From: Rheinheimera lutimaris
Lineage (GTDB): Bacteria; Pseudomonadota; Gammaproteobacteria; Enterobacterales; Alteromonadaceae
Length of the DNA stretch: 64,000 nt
NCBI RefSeq assembly: GCF_013283795.1
Contig: NZ_JABSOD010000001.1
Span: forward strand, 66,009-130,008
Reading direction: 5' to 3'
This document shows positions 37,290 through 47,909 of this stretch, piece by piece. Within the stretch, counting starts at the first letter, position 1. The number at the start of each line of letters is the position of its first letter. Both the position numbers and the translations under genes were made by a program. The notes under the pieces are model-generated. The model saw only the letters and a list, made by a program, of their open reading frames with translations. It was not told where the DNA came from and ran no database searches.

Positions 37290-37351
37290 AGCAGCACTCC
37301 TGCAGAATATATGTTAACAGCTTAATCTAAAATGCCCTGATGTAAAGCACC

Positions 37352-38578
37352 TTAACGACGGCTGCTAACCTCTTTACCATTGATAATCAGCTGTTTAAGC
37401 TGACTAACACCAAACTGATAACACAACTCCGCCGGTTGGCTGATAGCATAAAGCGCAAAGTCTGCCCGCAACCCGGCCGCTAAGCTGCCGCGATCGTTAA
37501 GCCCCAATGCCTGCGCAGCGTGCCGGGTTACGCCCAGCAAGGCTTCTTCCGGCGTTAAGCGAAACAGCGTACAGGCCATATTTAACATCAGCGGCAAGGA
37601 ACACAGCGGCGAGGTGCCGGGGTTAAGATCGGTTGCTACCGCCATCGGCACCTGGTATTGCCGCAACAGGCCAATGGGCGGCAATTGCGTTTCACGCAAA
37701 AAGTAAAATGCGCCGGGTAACAACACGGCAACGGTGCCGGCCTTTGCCATCGCGGCCACGCCGGCCTCATCAAGAAACTCGATATGATCGGCAGATAAGC
37801 CGCCAAACTCAGCAACCAAAGCGCTGCCGCCAAGGTTGGATAATTGCTCGGCATGGGCTTTTACCGGCAAACCCAGCGCAGATGCAGCGGCAAATACCTT
37901 ACGCGTTTGCGCGATGCTAAAGCCGATGCCTTCGCAAAATACATCCACCGCATCCACTAACCCGAGCTGTTGCAACTGCCCCAGCATCTGGCAAACCGCG
38001 TCGATATAGCCATCGGCGTCGTCAGCATAGTCAACCGGCAAGGCATGAGCACCTAAAAAGGTCTTTTGAATGGTTACCGGATGATGCCGGTCCAGCTCGG
38101 CGGCTACTTCCAGCATCTTTTGCTCAGTGGCTAAATCCAGGCCGTAACCGGATTTAATTTCCACTGTGGTCACGCCCTGCGCTAACAAGGTATTAAGCCG
38201 GTCCTTTGCCAGCACAAATAACTCTTCGTGGCTGGCCGCACGGGTGGCCGCCACAGTGGCTTTAATGCCACCACCGGTAGCGGCAATATCCTGATAGCTG
38301 GCACCGTTTAAGCGCATTTCAAACTCGTTAGCACGATTGCCAGCGTACACCAGGTGAGTATGGCAATCGATAAAACCCGGCAGCAACCACTGCCCGGCAG
38401 CGTCATACAGCGGCGTGGCCAGCGCATCAAATGCCGGCAACCCGCTACGCTGCCCCACGTAAGCAATAACACCGTCTTTTATCGCCAAAACGCCGTTTTC
38501 TATGGTGCCATAGGCATGGCCATTGTCGGTCATGGTGGCGATATTGGCATTAATCCAGATGGCATCAAACTGCTGCAT
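37352..38578 (-). CDS. hutI: Imidazolonepropionase
   Basis: HutI opens the imidazolone ring to give N-formimidoyl-glutamate. The 408-residue amidohydrolase has the metal motif [11 protein letters not shown], the [12 protein letters not shown] substrate loop, KSGYGLD, and [11 protein letters not shown] chose the ATG at 38578, which has AGGAGA upstream, over a start 57 bases earlier that would lie across the HutC operator. It is divergent from hutC and shares the operator at 38624-38635. Confidence 0.95.
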   Translation of the reverse strand: MQQFDAIWINANIATMTDNGHAYGTIENGVLAIKDGVIAYVGQRSGLPAFDALATPLYDAAGQWLLPGFIDCHTHLVYAGNRANEFEMRLNGASYQDIAATGGGIKATVAATRAASHEELFVLAKDRLNTLLAQGVTTVEIKSGYGLDLATEQKMLEVAAELDRHHPVTIQKTFLGAHALPVDYADDADGYIDAVCQMLGQLQQLGLVDAVDVFCEGIGFSIAQTRKVFAAASALGLPVKAHAEQLSNLGGSALVAEFGGLSADHIEFLDEAGVAAMAKAGTVAVLLPGAFYFLRETQLPPIGLLRQYQVPMAVATDLNPGTSPLCSLPLMLNMACTLFRLTPEEALLGVTRHAAQALGLNDRGSLAAGLRADFALYAISQPAELCYQFGVSQLKQLIINGKEVSSRR

Positions 38579-38623
38579 GGTGGCTCTCCTGTGTGCACGT
38601 TGAAATAATTTTACACCAACAAC

Positions 38624-38635
38624 TTGTATATACAA
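38624..38635. promoter_or_regulatory. HutC operator
   Basis: TTGTATATACAA is a perfect 12-base palindrome and matches the core operator recognised by HutC-type GntR repressors of histidine use. It lies between the divergent hutI and hutC, so one site could repress both transcripts and release them when urocanate binds HutC. Confidence 0.8.
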
Positions 38636-38696
38636 CCAAACTGCAGTATTTTTTATTTAGCCGCGGTATTTTTTGTCCGGCAACAGGAGAAATGTT

Positions 38697-39425
38697 ATGG
38701 CTGTGGCCAAATTTGCCGAAATTAAAGAGTACATGCTCAGCCAGATAGAGATTGGCGCCTGGCCCGAGCATAGCCGGGTAGCGTCAGAAAACGAGCTGGC
38801 CGAACAGTTCAGTGTTAGCCGTATGACAGCGCGCCGCGCGCTGCAGGAGCTTACCGAACAAGGCATTTTGTACCGCACACAGGGCGTTGGCAGTTTTGTC
38901 GCCGCGCTGAAGTCGCAATCGTCGTTGCTGGAAATCCGTAATATTGCCGATGAGATCAATAGCCGCGGCCATATATACAGTGCGCGTTTGTTGCAATTAA
39001 CTGAACTGCCCTGCCCCGGCGTTATTGCCGGCGCACTGGGTCTGCAGCGCAACCAACCGGTGTATTTTTCTCTGATAGTGCATTTAGAGAACAACCAACC
39101 GCTGCAACTGGAAGCCCGTTACGTTAGCCCGAAACTGGTACCGGATTATGTTAAGCAAGATTTTAATCAGCAAACACCGCATCAGTATCTGAGCTTTATT
39201 GCGCCGCTTACTGAAGCCGAACATACAGTAGAGGCCATCTGGCCGGATGATTTTACCTGTAAGCATTTAATGCTGAAAAAAGCCGAACCCTGCCTGCGCC
39301 TGACCCGCCGCACCTTTAGCCGTGAAGGCGCGGTCAGCCTGGCGTATTTAACCTCACCGGGTAGCCGCTACCGTTTAGGCGGCCATCTGAACTTTTCCTT
39401 ACCGAATAGCAGAGAGAGCATCTGA
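38697..39425 (+). CDS. hutC: Histidine utilisation repressor HutC
   Basis: The 242-residue product is a GntR/HutC-family repressor. It has an N-terminal winged helix (about residues 5-70, [23 protein letters not shown]) and a C-terminal UTRA ligand domain (about 90-235) that would bind urocanate. AGGAGA precedes the ATG at 38697 by 7 bases; an in-frame TTG 24 bases earlier is not needed. The stop overlaps the hutU start by one base (TGATG), so the repressor is co-transcribed with hutU and hutH and likely autoregulated. Confidence 0.93.
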   Translation: MAVAKFAEIKEYMLSQIEIGAWPEHSRVASENELAEQFSVSRMTARRALQELTEQGILYRTQGVGSFVAALKSQSSLLEIRNIADEINSRGHIYSARLLQLTELPCPGVIAGALGLQRNQPVYFSLIVHLENNQPLQLEARYVSPKLVPDYVKQDFNQQTPHQYLSFIAPLTEAEHTVEAIWPDDFTCKHLMLKKAEPCLRLTRRTFSREGAVSLAYLTSPGSRYRLGGHLNFSLPNSRESI

Positions 39426-41098
39426 TGACAGACTCACGTATTGATAACAGCCGGGTGATCCGCGCCGACCGCGGCAGCAACATTACCGCTAAAAGCTGGC
39501 AGACTGAAGCGGCCAAGCGCATGTTAATGAACAACCTTGACCCTGAAGTAGCCGAGCACCCGCAAGCTTTAGTGGTATATGGCGGTATTGGCCGCGCCGC
39601 GCGCAACTGGCAATGCTACGACAAAATTGTCGAGGTGTTAAACCGGCTGGAAGATAACCAAACCCTGCTGGTACAAAGCGGTAAACCGGTGGGCGTATTC
39701 CCGACTCACGCTGATGCCCCGCGGGTACTGATTGCCAACTCCAACCTGGTACCGGCCTGGGCCAACTGGCAGCATTTTAATGAGCTGGACCGCAAAGGCC
39801 TGATGATGTACGGCCAGATGACAGCCGGCTCATGGATCTACATCGGCACCCAGGGCATAGTACAAGGCACCTATGAAACCTTTGTCGCCATTGCCAAACA
39901 ACACTTTGACGGTCTGGCAAGCGGCAAGTGGGTATTAACCGGCGGTTTGGGCGGTATGGGCGGCGCTCAGCCACTGGCCGCCACCATGGCAGGCTTTCAT
40001 ATGCTGGCCTGTGAAGTAGATGAAAGCCGCATCGATTTCCGGCTGAAAACCCGTTACCTGGATAAAAAAGCCCGCTCACTGGATGAAGCGCTGGCGATGC
40101 TCGAAGCGGCTAAAGCTGCAGGCAAACCCACCTCCATCGGCTTGCTGGCCAATGCGGCCGATGTGTTTGCTGAACTGGTCGCCCGCGGTATTACACCGGA
40201 TGTGGTCACCGACCAAACCTCTGCCCATGACCCGCTCAACGGTTACCTGCCACAAGGCTGGAGCATGGAACAAGCTGCAAAGCTGCGAAAAACTGACGAA
40301 GCTGGTGTGGTAAAGGCCGCCAAGCAATCGATGGCGGTGCAGGTACAGGCCATCCTCACCATGCAACAACGTGGTGCCGTCGCCACCGATTACGGCAACA
40401 ATATCCGCCAGATGGCTAAAGACGAAGGCGTAACCAACGCCTTTGATTTTCCGGGCTTTGTGCCGGCCTATATCCGGCCGCTATTCTGCGAAGGTATAGG
40501 ACCGTTTCGTTGGGTGGCCTTGTCAGGCGACGCCGAAGATATTTATAAAACCGATGCCAAAGTAAAAGAGCTTATTCCGGACAACCCACACCTGCATAAC
40601 TGGCTCGATATGGCGCGCGAGCGCATTCAGTTTCAGGGCTTGCCGGCGCGTATTTGCTGGATCGGCTTAAAAGATCGCGCCCGCATCGCACTGGCATTTA
40701 ATGAAATGGTCAAAAACGGCGAACTGAGCGCACCGGTCGTGATTGGCCGTGACCACCTGGATTCAGGCTCAGTTGCCAGCCCGAACCGCGAAACTGAAGC
40801 CATGCTGGATGGCTCAGATGCAGTATCAGACTGGCCATTGCTCAATGCCCTGCTTAATACTGCCGGCGGTGCTACCTGGGTATCACTGCATCATGGCGGT
40901 GGCGTTGGCATGGGCTACAGCCAGCACAGCGGCGTGGTAATAGTGGCCGATGGCACAGAGCAAGCTGCGGCGCGCTTAGGCCGCGTGCTGTGGAACGATC
41001 CGGGTACCGGCGTAATGCGCCATGCCGACGCCGGTTACGATATCGCCGTCAACTGTGCCACCGAACAAGGTTTAGACTTACCAATGGTAACGGAGTAA
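39425..41098 (+). CDS. hutU: Urocanate hydratase
   Basis: HutU adds water to urocanate, giving imidazolonepropionate, using tightly bound NAD+. The 557-residue product has the usual length and strong family segments such as [38 protein letters not shown] and [15 protein letters not shown]. The start overlaps the hutC stop by one base, and hutH follows after 4 bases. Confidence 0.98.
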   Translation: MTDSRIDNSRVIRADRGSNITAKSWQTEAAKRMLMNNLDPEVAEHPQALVVYGGIGRAARNWQCYDKIVEVLNRLEDNQTLLVQSGKPVGVFPTHADAPRVLIANSNLVPAWANWQHFNELDRKGLMMYGQMTAGSWIYIGTQGIVQGTYETFVAIAKQHFDGLASGKWVLTGGLGGMGGAQPLAATMAGFHMLACEVDESRIDFRLKTRYLDKKARSLDEALAMLEAAKAAGKPTSIGLLANAADVFAELVARGITPDVVTDQTSAHDPLNGYLPQGWSMEQAAKLRKTDEAGVVKAAKQSMAVQVQAILTMQQRGAVATDYGNNIRQMAKDEGVTNAFDFPGFVPAYIRPLFCEGIGPFRWVALSGDAEDIYKTDAKVKELIPDNPHLHNWLDMARERIQFQGLPARICWIGLKDRARIALAFNEMVKNGELSAPVVIGRDHLDSGSVASPNRETEAMLDGSDAVSDWPLLNALLNTAGGATWVSLHHGGGVGMGYSQHSGVVIVADGTEQAAARLGRVLWNDPGTGVMRHADAGYDIAVNCATEQGLDLPMVTE

Positions 41099-41102
41099 TA
41101 AC

Positions 41103-42638
41103 ATGAGTTTTCAACTGAATTTAGTACCGGGTAAGTTAACGCTGGCACAATTACGCCAGGTACAACAAGGTCCGGTGCAGCTAACCCTGGACAGCTCTGC
41201 CATAGCGGTAATAGAAAAATCGGCTACCTGTGTTGCCGATATTATTAAACAAAATCGTGTGGTGTACGGCATTAACACCGGCTTTGGCTTATTGGCCAAT
41301 ACACGGATTAAAAACGAAGAGCTGGAGCTGCTGCAGCGCTCTATTGTGCTGTCTCATGCCGCCGGTTTTGGCGAAATTATGGATGACAGCACAGTTCGGC
41401 TGATGCTGGTGCTGAAAATTAACTCGCTGGCACGCGGTTTTTCCGGTATTCGCCTGTCTGTGATTGAAGCGCTGATTAAACTGGTAAACGCTGAAGTTTA
41501 CCCCTGCATTCCGAAAAAAGGCTCTGTTGGCGCCTCGGGCGATTTAGCGCCGCTGTCGCATATGGTGTTGCCGCTGATTGGTGAAGGCGAAGTAAGCTAC
41601 CGGGGCCAGATTTACGATGCCCGTGAAGGCCTGGGCTTTGCCGGGCTGGAGCCGGTAACGCTGGCAGCAAAAGAAGGCTTAGCACTACTTAACGGCACCC
41701 AGGCCTCTACCGCGCTGGCGTTAGAAGGCCTGTTTAAAGCAGAAGACTTATTTGCTGCCGGCTGTGTTATCGGTGCCATGAGCGTCGAAGCCGCAATGGG
41801 TAGCCGTGCGCCGTTTGATGACCGTATTCATCAGGCCCGTGGTCAGCGCGGTCAGATTGATGCAGCAGTTATTTATCGTCATCTGCTGGGCACAACATCA
41901 GACATCGGCGAAGCACACCATAACTGCGAAAAAGTACAAGATCCTTACAGCCTGCGCTGTCAGCCGCAAGTCATGGGGGCCTGCTTAACGCAAATTCGCC
42001 AGGCGGCAGAAGTATTGGGCACCGAAGCTAACGGCGTTACCGACAATCCGCTGGTCTTTGCTGATGATGGCGATATTTTATCCGGAGGGAACTTTCATGC
42101 TGAGCCGGTGGCGATGGCGGCCGATAATCTGGCACTGGCGATTGCCGAAATCGGCTCCTTGTCAGAGCGACGTATGGCACTGCTGATTGACGCCACCCTG
42201 AGTAAATTACCGGCGTTTTTAGTGCCCAATGGCGGCGTAAACAGCGGCTTTATGATAGCCCAGGTAACCGCTGCGGCGTTGGCATCAGAAAACAAAAGCC
42301 TGGCGCACCCGGCCTCAGTTGATAGCTTGCCTACCTCCGCCAACCAGGAAGACCATGTGTCGATGGCTACCTTTGCGGCACGGCGTTTAGCCGATATGGC
42401 AGAAAACACCACCGGTGTGCTGGCCGTTGAGTATCTGGCCGCGGCACAAGGTTTAGATTTTCGTGCTCCGCTAAAATCGACCCACGCGCTGGAGCAAGCA
42501 AAACAATGGCTACGCAACGACGTCAGCTTCTATGGCGCAGACCGTTACTTTGCGCCGGACATCGAGCAAAGTGCTGCTTTATTACGTCAACGCCAGCTAA
42601 ATAGTTTGTTGCCGGCTAATCTGCTGTGTAGCTTCTGA
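41103..42638 (+). CDS. hutH: Histidine ammonia-lyase
   Basis: HutH removes ammonia from histidine to give urocanate. The 511-residue product carries the Ala144-Ser145-Gly146 triad in [12 protein letters not shown], which cyclises into the MIO electrophile, and the family segments VYGINTGFG and TDNPLVF. It closes the hutC-hutU-hutH operon and is followed by a strong hairpin. Confidence 0.98.
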   Translation: MSFQLNLVPGKLTLAQLRQVQQGPVQLTLDSSAIAVIEKSATCVADIIKQNRVVYGINTGFGLLANTRIKNEELELLQRSIVLSHAAGFGEIMDDSTVRLMLVLKINSLARGFSGIRLSVIEALIKLVNAEVYPCIPKKGSVGASGDLAPLSHMVLPLIGEGEVSYRGQIYDAREGLGFAGLEPVTLAAKEGLALLNGTQASTALALEGLFKAEDLFAAGCVIGAMSVEAAMGSRAPFDDRIHQARGQRGQIDAAVIYRHLLGTTSDIGEAHHNCEKVQDPYSLRCQPQVMGACLTQIRQAAEVLGTEANGVTDNPLVFADDGDILSGGNFHAEPVAMAADNLALAIAEIGSLSERRMALLIDATLSKLPAFLVPNGGVNSGFMIAQVTAAALASENKSLAHPASVDSLPTSANQEDHVSMATFAARRLADMAENTTGVLAVEYLAAAQGLDFRAPLKSTHALEQAKQWLRNDVSFYGADRYFAPDIEQSAALLRQRQLNSLLPANLLCSF

Positions 42639-42644
42639 GTTATC

Positions 42645-42680
42645 CGGCAGCACCACTATGGTGCTGCCGCCCTCTTTTTG
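42645..42680 (+). terminator. Terminator of the hutCUH operon
   Basis: CGGCAGCACCA (42645-42655) and TGGTGCTGCCG (42659-42669) form a perfect 11-base-pair stem with a CTA loop. A T-rich tract begins about 5 bases after the stem. Confidence 0.75.
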
Positions 42681-42794
42681 GTCATGTACCTCTTTACTGA
42701 CTGGACCAGCCGGGCATTCTTTGTTAACTTCAGCTTGTTTATCAAGCAGCTGCTGTCTATGGTTAATGCTTAGCGCCGGTGCGGAGTTTAGCTA

Positions 42795-44825
42795 GTGATC
42801 ACATTAAAAGTTGCGCACAAAGTCGTTATTGGCTTTGGCTTTATTGCCGTCTTACTATTACTGTCCAGTGGTTCGGCTTTACTCAGTTTTTCAGCTATCA
42901 GCCAATCCGGTCATCAGGTAAACCAAACAGCCGTGCCGGTGCAGCAGCAAAGTAATGCCGCACAAATTCAGCTGCTCAAGCTGGCTAAAATGTCAGCTCT
43001 TGGCTATACCGCCGAAACAGACGACGACATCAGCCATTATCAGCAGCAATTTAATAGCGGCAGCCAGGCTTTACGCCAGCAATTGTCTACTTTAGCCAGC
43101 CTTACTGCCAGCAACCCTTCTTTCAGCCAAGCACTATCTGAGATAGACAATCGTTATCAACAGTATACCGCAGCGGTCAGCATCATGTTTAACGCCAGGC
43201 TGCAAAGCAACGCCTTACAACACACGGTACAGACTGAATTTTCCACATTAGAGCAGCTTGTCGACAATATCGGTGCCAATCTGCTGGACATTTCCTATCT
43301 TGAATTACCCGGCGGCGAGCAACAAATGGAGCTGATCGCCGGCACGGCTAACCGTATTGACGGTCAGTTACTCGGACTGTTAAATACATTAAAAGAAGTA
43401 ACAACCTATGCAGAACAAAGCGCTGCACAAAACGGGCAGGAAAATATCGGTTTTGCTTTAAGCGATATGCAGGTCAATATCGATTACATGGCTAGTCTGG
43501 TAGCTAAGCAAAACACCGGTGGGTTATGGCAGGATGTCACGACACAATTAGCCCAACTTACCACGCGATTACAAGCTGCTGACAACCTGGCCAGTCTGAA
43601 ACTTCAGCAGGTGGCCAGCCAGCAGCAAGCCCGTGAACAGCTGAACCTGTCCGAACGCAGTGTGGAGCAGGTTATTGCAGCATTGGATCAATTGCTGGCA
43701 GCCGCCGACAGCCAATTTAACGCCTTACAGCAAAAGGTCTTTGACGCAGTAAGCTCCGGCAATACCCGTACCCTTAGCTTGATGCTGGTGCTGGTATTAT
43801 TGGCGGTAGCCGCAGCGTACTTAACGATTAATGCCATGTTGCGCCCGCTGGCAGGTATTAACCGGGTGCTGGGCGATATTGCTAAAGGAGATTTAACCCG
43901 CAAATTGACTATTACCCATCAGGATGAGTTCGGTGCTTTGGCGGGCAAAGTTAACAGTCTGACCAATGCATTAAGTGCACTGATTGTAAATATTCAACAC
44001 AACGCCAGTGAACTAAGCGGCAATGCAAGGCAATCTGCCTACGAAGTTGGCGAGATCAATGACTCGCTGCAACACCAGCAACAGCAAATAGAGAGCGTCA
44101 ACGACGTTACGCGGCAATTAGCCGACAGCACACGCGACATTGCCTCACAATCAGCACAAAGCACCACCGCTATGCAACACGCTTTGCAGCAAGGCTCACA
44201 GATTGACAAAATTGCCGAAAATAACAAACAGCTAATCACCCGCTTAGCCGGACAGCTAACCGAAACCAGTGCAGTGATGAGCAAGGTAAATGACGAAGCC
44301 AATAATATTGGCGGTATTCTGGCTACCATTCGCGGGATTGCCGAGCAAACAAACTTACTGGCATTAAATGCAGCGATTGAAGCAGCCAGGGCCGGAGAGC
44401 AAGGTCGCGGTTTTGCTGTAGTGGCAGATGAAGTGCGGTCACTGGCAGGGCGAACACAACAGGCTACTGATGAAATACGCCAAATGATCGAAACGCTGCA
44501 GCTGCAAAGTAAGCAGGCTGTCGCGGCAATCAGCAACGGCAAAACTGATGCCGACAGCTGTGTGGCACAAACACTGGATCTGGTTGCGTCATTAAGTTTG
44601 ATCAATCAAGCCTTAGCCCAAACACAGGACATCAGCAGCAAGGTGAGTGCCGCGACAGAAACTCAGTTAATGCTCGGTGAAAACATTAATGGCAATATGC
44701 AGCAGATGATTGAAGTGGCTCAGGTTAGCAGCGAAAAAGCACAGCGCACCTTACAACACAGTGATGGTGTATCTGCTTTGGCAGCCGGGCTGACACAAGC
44801 AGCCAGCGCCTTTAAAATATCCTGA
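42795..44825 (+). CDS. Methyl-accepting chemotaxis protein (676 aa)
   Basis: The receptor starts at a GTG with GGAG 8 bases upstream. It has TM1 (about residues 9-30), a long helical periplasmic domain of nearly 300 residues, TM2 (about 324-345), HAMP (about 346-400) and a signalling hairpin at about residue 511 ([20 protein letters not shown]). The periplasmic part is Gln- and Leu-rich and could be an HBM-like bundle, though the paired EKDFL motifs of HBM receptors are absent. The ligand is unknown. Its place directly after hutH could hint at histidine- or urocanate-related sensing, but that is only proximity. Confidence 0.9.
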   Translation: MITLKVAHKVVIGFGFIAVLLLLSSGSALLSFSAISQSGHQVNQTAVPVQQQSNAAQIQLLKLAKMSALGYTAETDDDISHYQQQFNSGSQALRQQLSTLASLTASNPSFSQALSEIDNRYQQYTAAVSIMFNARLQSNALQHTVQTEFSTLEQLVDNIGANLLDISYLELPGGEQQMELIAGTANRIDGQLLGLLNTLKEVTTYAEQSAAQNGQENIGFALSDMQVNIDYMASLVAKQNTGGLWQDVTTQLAQLTTRLQAADNLASLKLQQVASQQQAREQLNLSERSVEQVIAALDQLLAAADSQFNALQQKVFDAVSSGNTRTLSLMLVLVLLAVAAAYLTINAMLRPLAGINRVLGDIAKGDLTRKLTITHQDEFGALAGKVNSLTNALSALIVNIQHNASELSGNARQSAYEVGEINDSLQHQQQQIESVNDVTRQLADSTRDIASQSAQSTTAMQHALQQGSQIDKIAENNKQLITRLAGQLTETSAVMSKVNDEANNIGGILATIRGIAEQTNLLALNAAIEAARAGEQGRGFAVVADEVRSLAGRTQQATDEIRQMIETLQLQSKQAVAAISNGKTDADSCVAQTLDLVASLSLINQALAQTQDISSKVSAATETQLMLGENINGNMQQMIEVAQVSSEKAQRTLQHSDGVSALAAGLTQAASAFKIS

Positions 44826-44862
44826 GCCAGCTTTTGTCACTTGTCACTAAATCCAACGCAAG

Positions 44863-44886
44863 AAAAAGGCTGGACATAGTCCAGCC
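44863..44886 (-). terminator. Terminator for the minus-strand Mrr-like gene
   Basis: GGCTGGAC (44868-44875) and GTCCAGCC (44879-44886) form a perfect stem. On the minus strand five T follow (A-run at 44863-44867). It is about 100 bases beyond the stop of the gene at 44989. Confidence 0.65.
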
Positions 44887-44988
44887 AGGCAGGAAGTATT
44901 TTCTCATCCCAGTGTTTTTATTGATTCCTTTCGCTATTCATATTGCCAAAGTAGCAACAAAAAACCCGATGAAAAGATGATATCAGCA

Positions 44989-45603
44989 TTAAACCAATGC
45001 AAATTGTTGTTCACGCTGTAATTTTTGCTGTTTCTTTAAACTTCTTGCATCTAACAATTCAATATTTGCTTCACGGGCAAAAATCCAAGCCTGGCTGCTG
45101 AACCCGGCATAACTGACAATAATGCCACTGCTGAAATCTGCCGCTAACATTTGCTGAAACAGGGCTCTGATCTGAGTGATATCGACGGCCTGGTCATCTT
45201 GTTGCAGGTACACCAGCTTTTCCTGCTCGGCCTGCAAACAGCGGTACTCAGGACTGACTTTCGACGAATGATACATTTTTCCCAGACGCAGCAAAAAACG
45301 TTCTGCATCTTGTAAAAACTGTTGTTTTTTATCCGCAGACGACAGAAAGGCCCGCAATGGCAGAGCCAGACCAAACAGCTTATGTTGTTCATCCAGTTCA
45401 AAAAAAGCCAATACATTAAACAGCAGCGCAACAACAAACATCAGCACAAAGCTCCACAACATAAACGCCGACCAAAACGCCGACAGCACCCAGTTGTTAT
45501 TGCTTTGCAGTAATGAATGCTCAGCGAAGAACAGGTATACCGTGCCGGCAACAATACCCAGCGCAGTACTGACAGAAGAGACAAGCAACCATTTATTTTT
45601 CAT
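44989..45603 (-). CDS. Membrane protein with a degenerate Mrr-like nuclease-fold domain
   Basis: The 204-residue product has two transmembrane segments (about residues 6-27 and 38-67) and a cytosolic helical region. Its C-terminal part (about 128-190) looks like the second half of an Mrr/RecB-like restriction-endonuclease fold: QIRALFQQMLAADFSSGIIV, then AGFSSQAWIFAREANIELLD. The place of the catalytic QxK reads YLQQ, and the upstream metal-binding Asp motif (GGxD) is missing, so nuclease activity is unlikely. I know no function for such proteins. GAGG lies 5 bases before the ATG. It stands alone between a chemoreceptor and an SDR gene. Confidence 0.6.
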   Translation of the reverse strand: MKNKWLLVSSVSTALGIVAGTVYLFFAEHSLLQSNNNWVLSAFWSAFMLWSFVLMFVVALLFNVLAFFELDEQHKLFGLALPLRAFLSSADKKQQFLQDAERFLLRLGKMYHSSKVSPEYRCLQAEQEKLVYLQQDDQAVDITQIRALFQQMLAADFSSGIIVSYAGFSSQAWIFAREANIELLDARSLKKQQKLQREQQFALV

Positions 45604-45714
45604 AACAACCTCAACGCCCTTTTGTTGAGTGTTGAGTATCAGCGCAGTGCCGGAATTTTTCTTAACAGGAAGCTGATAAATGCATTATAAAACTATGGGC
45701 CGCGAATTTTGTCA

Positions 45715-46521
45715 TTAATCGCAGTCTGTTAAAGCGTCACAAGCGGAGTGATAACGATAGTGAAAACCCAATTGTCTGATAAACCGCTGTGGGTCAACAC
45801 GCCGTTGCATATTGGTGTGCAAATCAAAATCAACCTTGCTACCAAGCATAGCTGCGGCCTGTTGATAGAATGTCTGCCGGCTTACCGGGGCCGGACAGCT
45901 TAAGTTATACACGGCAGAGCTTAACGCCGGCAGCGCCAGTAACGACTGCACTGCCGCTATGATATCCGCAGAGTGCACCATATTGACCGGTGCCAGTGGC
46001 TCCGGCAGGGTTTTACCGGCAACAAAACGTCCGGGGTGACGACCCGGCCCCATTAAGCCGGCCAAACGCAAAGTGATGCAGGGGGTAAACTGTTGCAATG
46101 CTTGCTCACCTGCGGCCGATAACTGTACCCGTGGCTGCTGTAGCAGTAGTTCAGCCGTTTCATCGGTATCGCCATCCAGCCCCTGATAAATGCCGCTTGA
46201 GCTAAAATGTATCACGCCACGGCTACCGGCGCCTTGCATCAATGCCGTTAATTGCTGTAATGATTCTACATAGTTATTACCCGGTTGCTGACGGCCGGGC
46301 GCGATAGCACAAATCACAAGCGCATTATTAAATATTGCGTTTAACGCCTCATCATTGACCGGCGGCGCATTAAGATCCAGCGCTATTGCCGCAACGCTTG
46401 CCGGTAAATCTGCCAGGGCGGCGACAGAGCGCCGGGTAGCCGTTACCTGATACCCTTTGCGGCACAGCGCAGCTGCCAATTGCTGCCCTAACCAGCCACA
46501 ACCAACAATAATCATTTTCAT
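45715..46521 (-). CDS. NAD(P)-binding SDR/epimerase-like protein (YeeZ-like)
   Basis: The 268-residue product has an N-terminal Rossmann loop (VGCGWLGQQLA), the SSSGIYQG segment with a possible catalytic Ser and Tyr, and an atypical short-chain dehydrogenase layout similar to YeeZ. No substrate is known. The ATG overlaps the stop of the yiiD-like gene (ATGA at 46518-46521), so it is translated with it and ends the yihY-dtd-yiiD run. Confidence 0.8.
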   Translation of the reverse strand: MKMIIVGCGWLGQQLAAALCRKGYQVTATRRSVAALADLPASVAAIALDLNAPPVNDEALNAIFNNALVICAIAPGRQQPGNNYVESLQQLTALMQGAGSRGVIHFSSSGIYQGLDGDTDETAELLLQQPRVQLSAAGEQALQQFTPCITLRLAGLMGPGRHPGRFVAGKTLPEPLAPVNMVHSADIIAAVQSLLALPALSSAVYNLSCPAPVSRQTFYQQAAAMLGSKVDFDLHTNMQRRVDPQRFIRQLGFHYRYHSACDALTDCD

Positions 46522-47432
46522 GCCGTTGCTCTTTTTTTCGGCAGTACTGCGTAGCGGCCATTGAACTCCACCACCGGCTCACCAGCAGAAAATACCTGAA
46601 CCTTAATCAGTTGTACTGCTTTTCGTCCTTCACTCAGCCCTTGCAAGCTACCGCTGCAATCCTGTAAAGCACAGCGCGCCTGCGGCTCTGCTGCAACCGG
46701 GCGCAGATATTTAATGCTGGCGTCTGCCAGCACCTGGTCACCCTGTAAACCCAGCGCCTGCAATTGCAAATACAGCATTCCCCAGCCGGTTAGCGTCGCC
46801 AGCGCATAGATACTGCCGGCAAACATGGTCTGGTGCAGGTTAATGTTTGGCGCTAAAGGTGCACCACAACGCAGTTCGTTGCCATCAAAGCTGTCGATAC
46901 CAAGTTGCATATATTGGCTCAGCGGTATAGTTTGCTGCCAGGTCTCTGCCAACTGTGTACACCATTGTTGCTGTTGCTCTGCTGTGCCGCCAAGCCGCAG
47001 CGGTTTTTGCATGACGACATGAGCAATACCATACAATGGCGCCGCAATACCCGCTTGCTGATAGCCGTGGCGCTGATAAAACGGCAGTGCTGTATCACGG
47101 GCATTTAAACGAAGATAACCACAGCCCCATTGCACGGCCTGCATTTCCAGTGCGGCTAATATTTTGCTGCCGGCACCTTTTCCCTGATACTCAGGCGCAA
47201 CCGCCATATAACGAACCTGTGCACCGTCATGCTCAAGCCGGTGCAGACGACCCACTGCCGCCACCTCGCCTTCCGCTGTTATCAACATCAGATGATAAGC
47301 CTGTGCTTCCAGCTCATCGCGCTCTGAGCCCGGTGGCTGCTGCCACGGGGCTCGCAGCACTTGCCAGCGCAGCTGATAATACCGTTGCCACTCGGTCGGT
47401 GTCTGAGGTGAACGTAATTGCCAATGCCGCAT
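46518..47432 (-). CDS. yiiD: GNAT acetyltransferase-hotdog thioesterase fusion (YiiD/FabY-like)
   Basis: The 304-residue product joins a GNAT N-acetyltransferase domain (about residues 1-145, with MAVAPEYQGKGAGSKIL as the acetyl-CoA loop) to a YiiD-type hotdog thioesterase domain (about 155-300, with NINLHQTMFAGSIYALATL). This is the E. coli YiiD (FabY) layout, linked to acetoacetyl-ACP supply for fatty acid initiation. The order yihY-dtd-yiiD is the same as in E. coli. Whether this homologue has the FabY role cannot be told from sequence. Confidence 0.88.
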   Translation of the reverse strand: MRHWQLRSPQTPTEWQRYYQLRWQVLRAPWQQPPGSERDELEAQAYHLMLITAEGEVAAVGRLHRLEHDGAQVRYMAVAPEYQGKGAGSKILAALEMQAVQWGCGYLRLNARDTALPFYQRHGYQQAGIAAPLYGIAHVVMQKPLRLGGTAEQQQQWCTQLAETWQQTIPLSQYMQLGIDSFDGNELRCGAPLAPNINLHQTMFAGSIYALATLTGWGMLYLQLQALGLQGDQVLADASIKYLRPVAAEPQARCALQDCSGSLQGLSEGRKAVQLIKVQVFSAGEPVVEFNGRYAVLPKKRATA

Positions 47433-47471
47433 TATACTACTCCGAAAAATCAGCTCTGCAGTTCCGAAAAA

Positions 47472-47909
47472 TCAGCTGTGCAGTAAAAAGGTTACGGGGC
47501 CGTCATTAATCAAACTAACCTGCATGTCAGCCGCAAACTTGCCGGTCGCCGCGGATATACCCAGTGAGCGACAATAGGCCACAAAAGCTTCGTAATACAG
47601 GTAGGCCTTGTCCGGCGCTGCTGCAGGTGTAAAGCTGGGCCTTAAACCCGAGTTGGTATCTGCAGCCAGGGTAAACTGCGATACCACCAGCAAGCTGCCA
47701 CCTGCCTGTTGTACATTTAAGTTCATCTTGCCGTCGGCATCTGAAAACACGCGGTAGTGGCAAACCTTATGCGCCAGCTTCTGCGCCGCCGCAGTTGTAT
47801 CAGCGGTTTCCACCCCCAGCAATACTAATAAGCCGCGGTCAATCTGCGCAATAATATCACCCTCAACCGTTACTGCAGCCTGGCTTACACGTTGAATAAG
47901 TGCCTTCAT
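47472..47909 (-). CDS. dtd: D-aminoacyl-tRNA deacylase
   Basis: Dtd hydrolyses D-aminoacyl-tRNA (and Gly-tRNA(Ala)) to keep D-amino acids out of translation. The 145-residue product has the two family motifs SQFTLAADT and NDGPVTF, which supply the cross-subunit Gly-cisPro specificity element. Its ATG overlaps the stop of yihY by 4 bases. Confidence 0.97.
   Translation of the reverse strand: MKALIQRVSQAAVTVEGDIIAQIDRGLLVLLGVETADTTAAAQKLAHKVCHYRVFSDADGKMNLNVQQAGGSLLVVSQFTLAADTNSGLRPSFTPAAAPDKAYLYYEAFVAYCRSLGISAATGKFAADMQVSLINDGPVTFLLHS

Noticed and set aside
44039-44605. 188-residue open frame on the minus strand
   Set aside because: It is antisense to the signalling domain of the chemoreceptor. 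Similar Ser/Cys/Ala-rich shadows appear opposite the other two receptors, which share the conserved hairpin.
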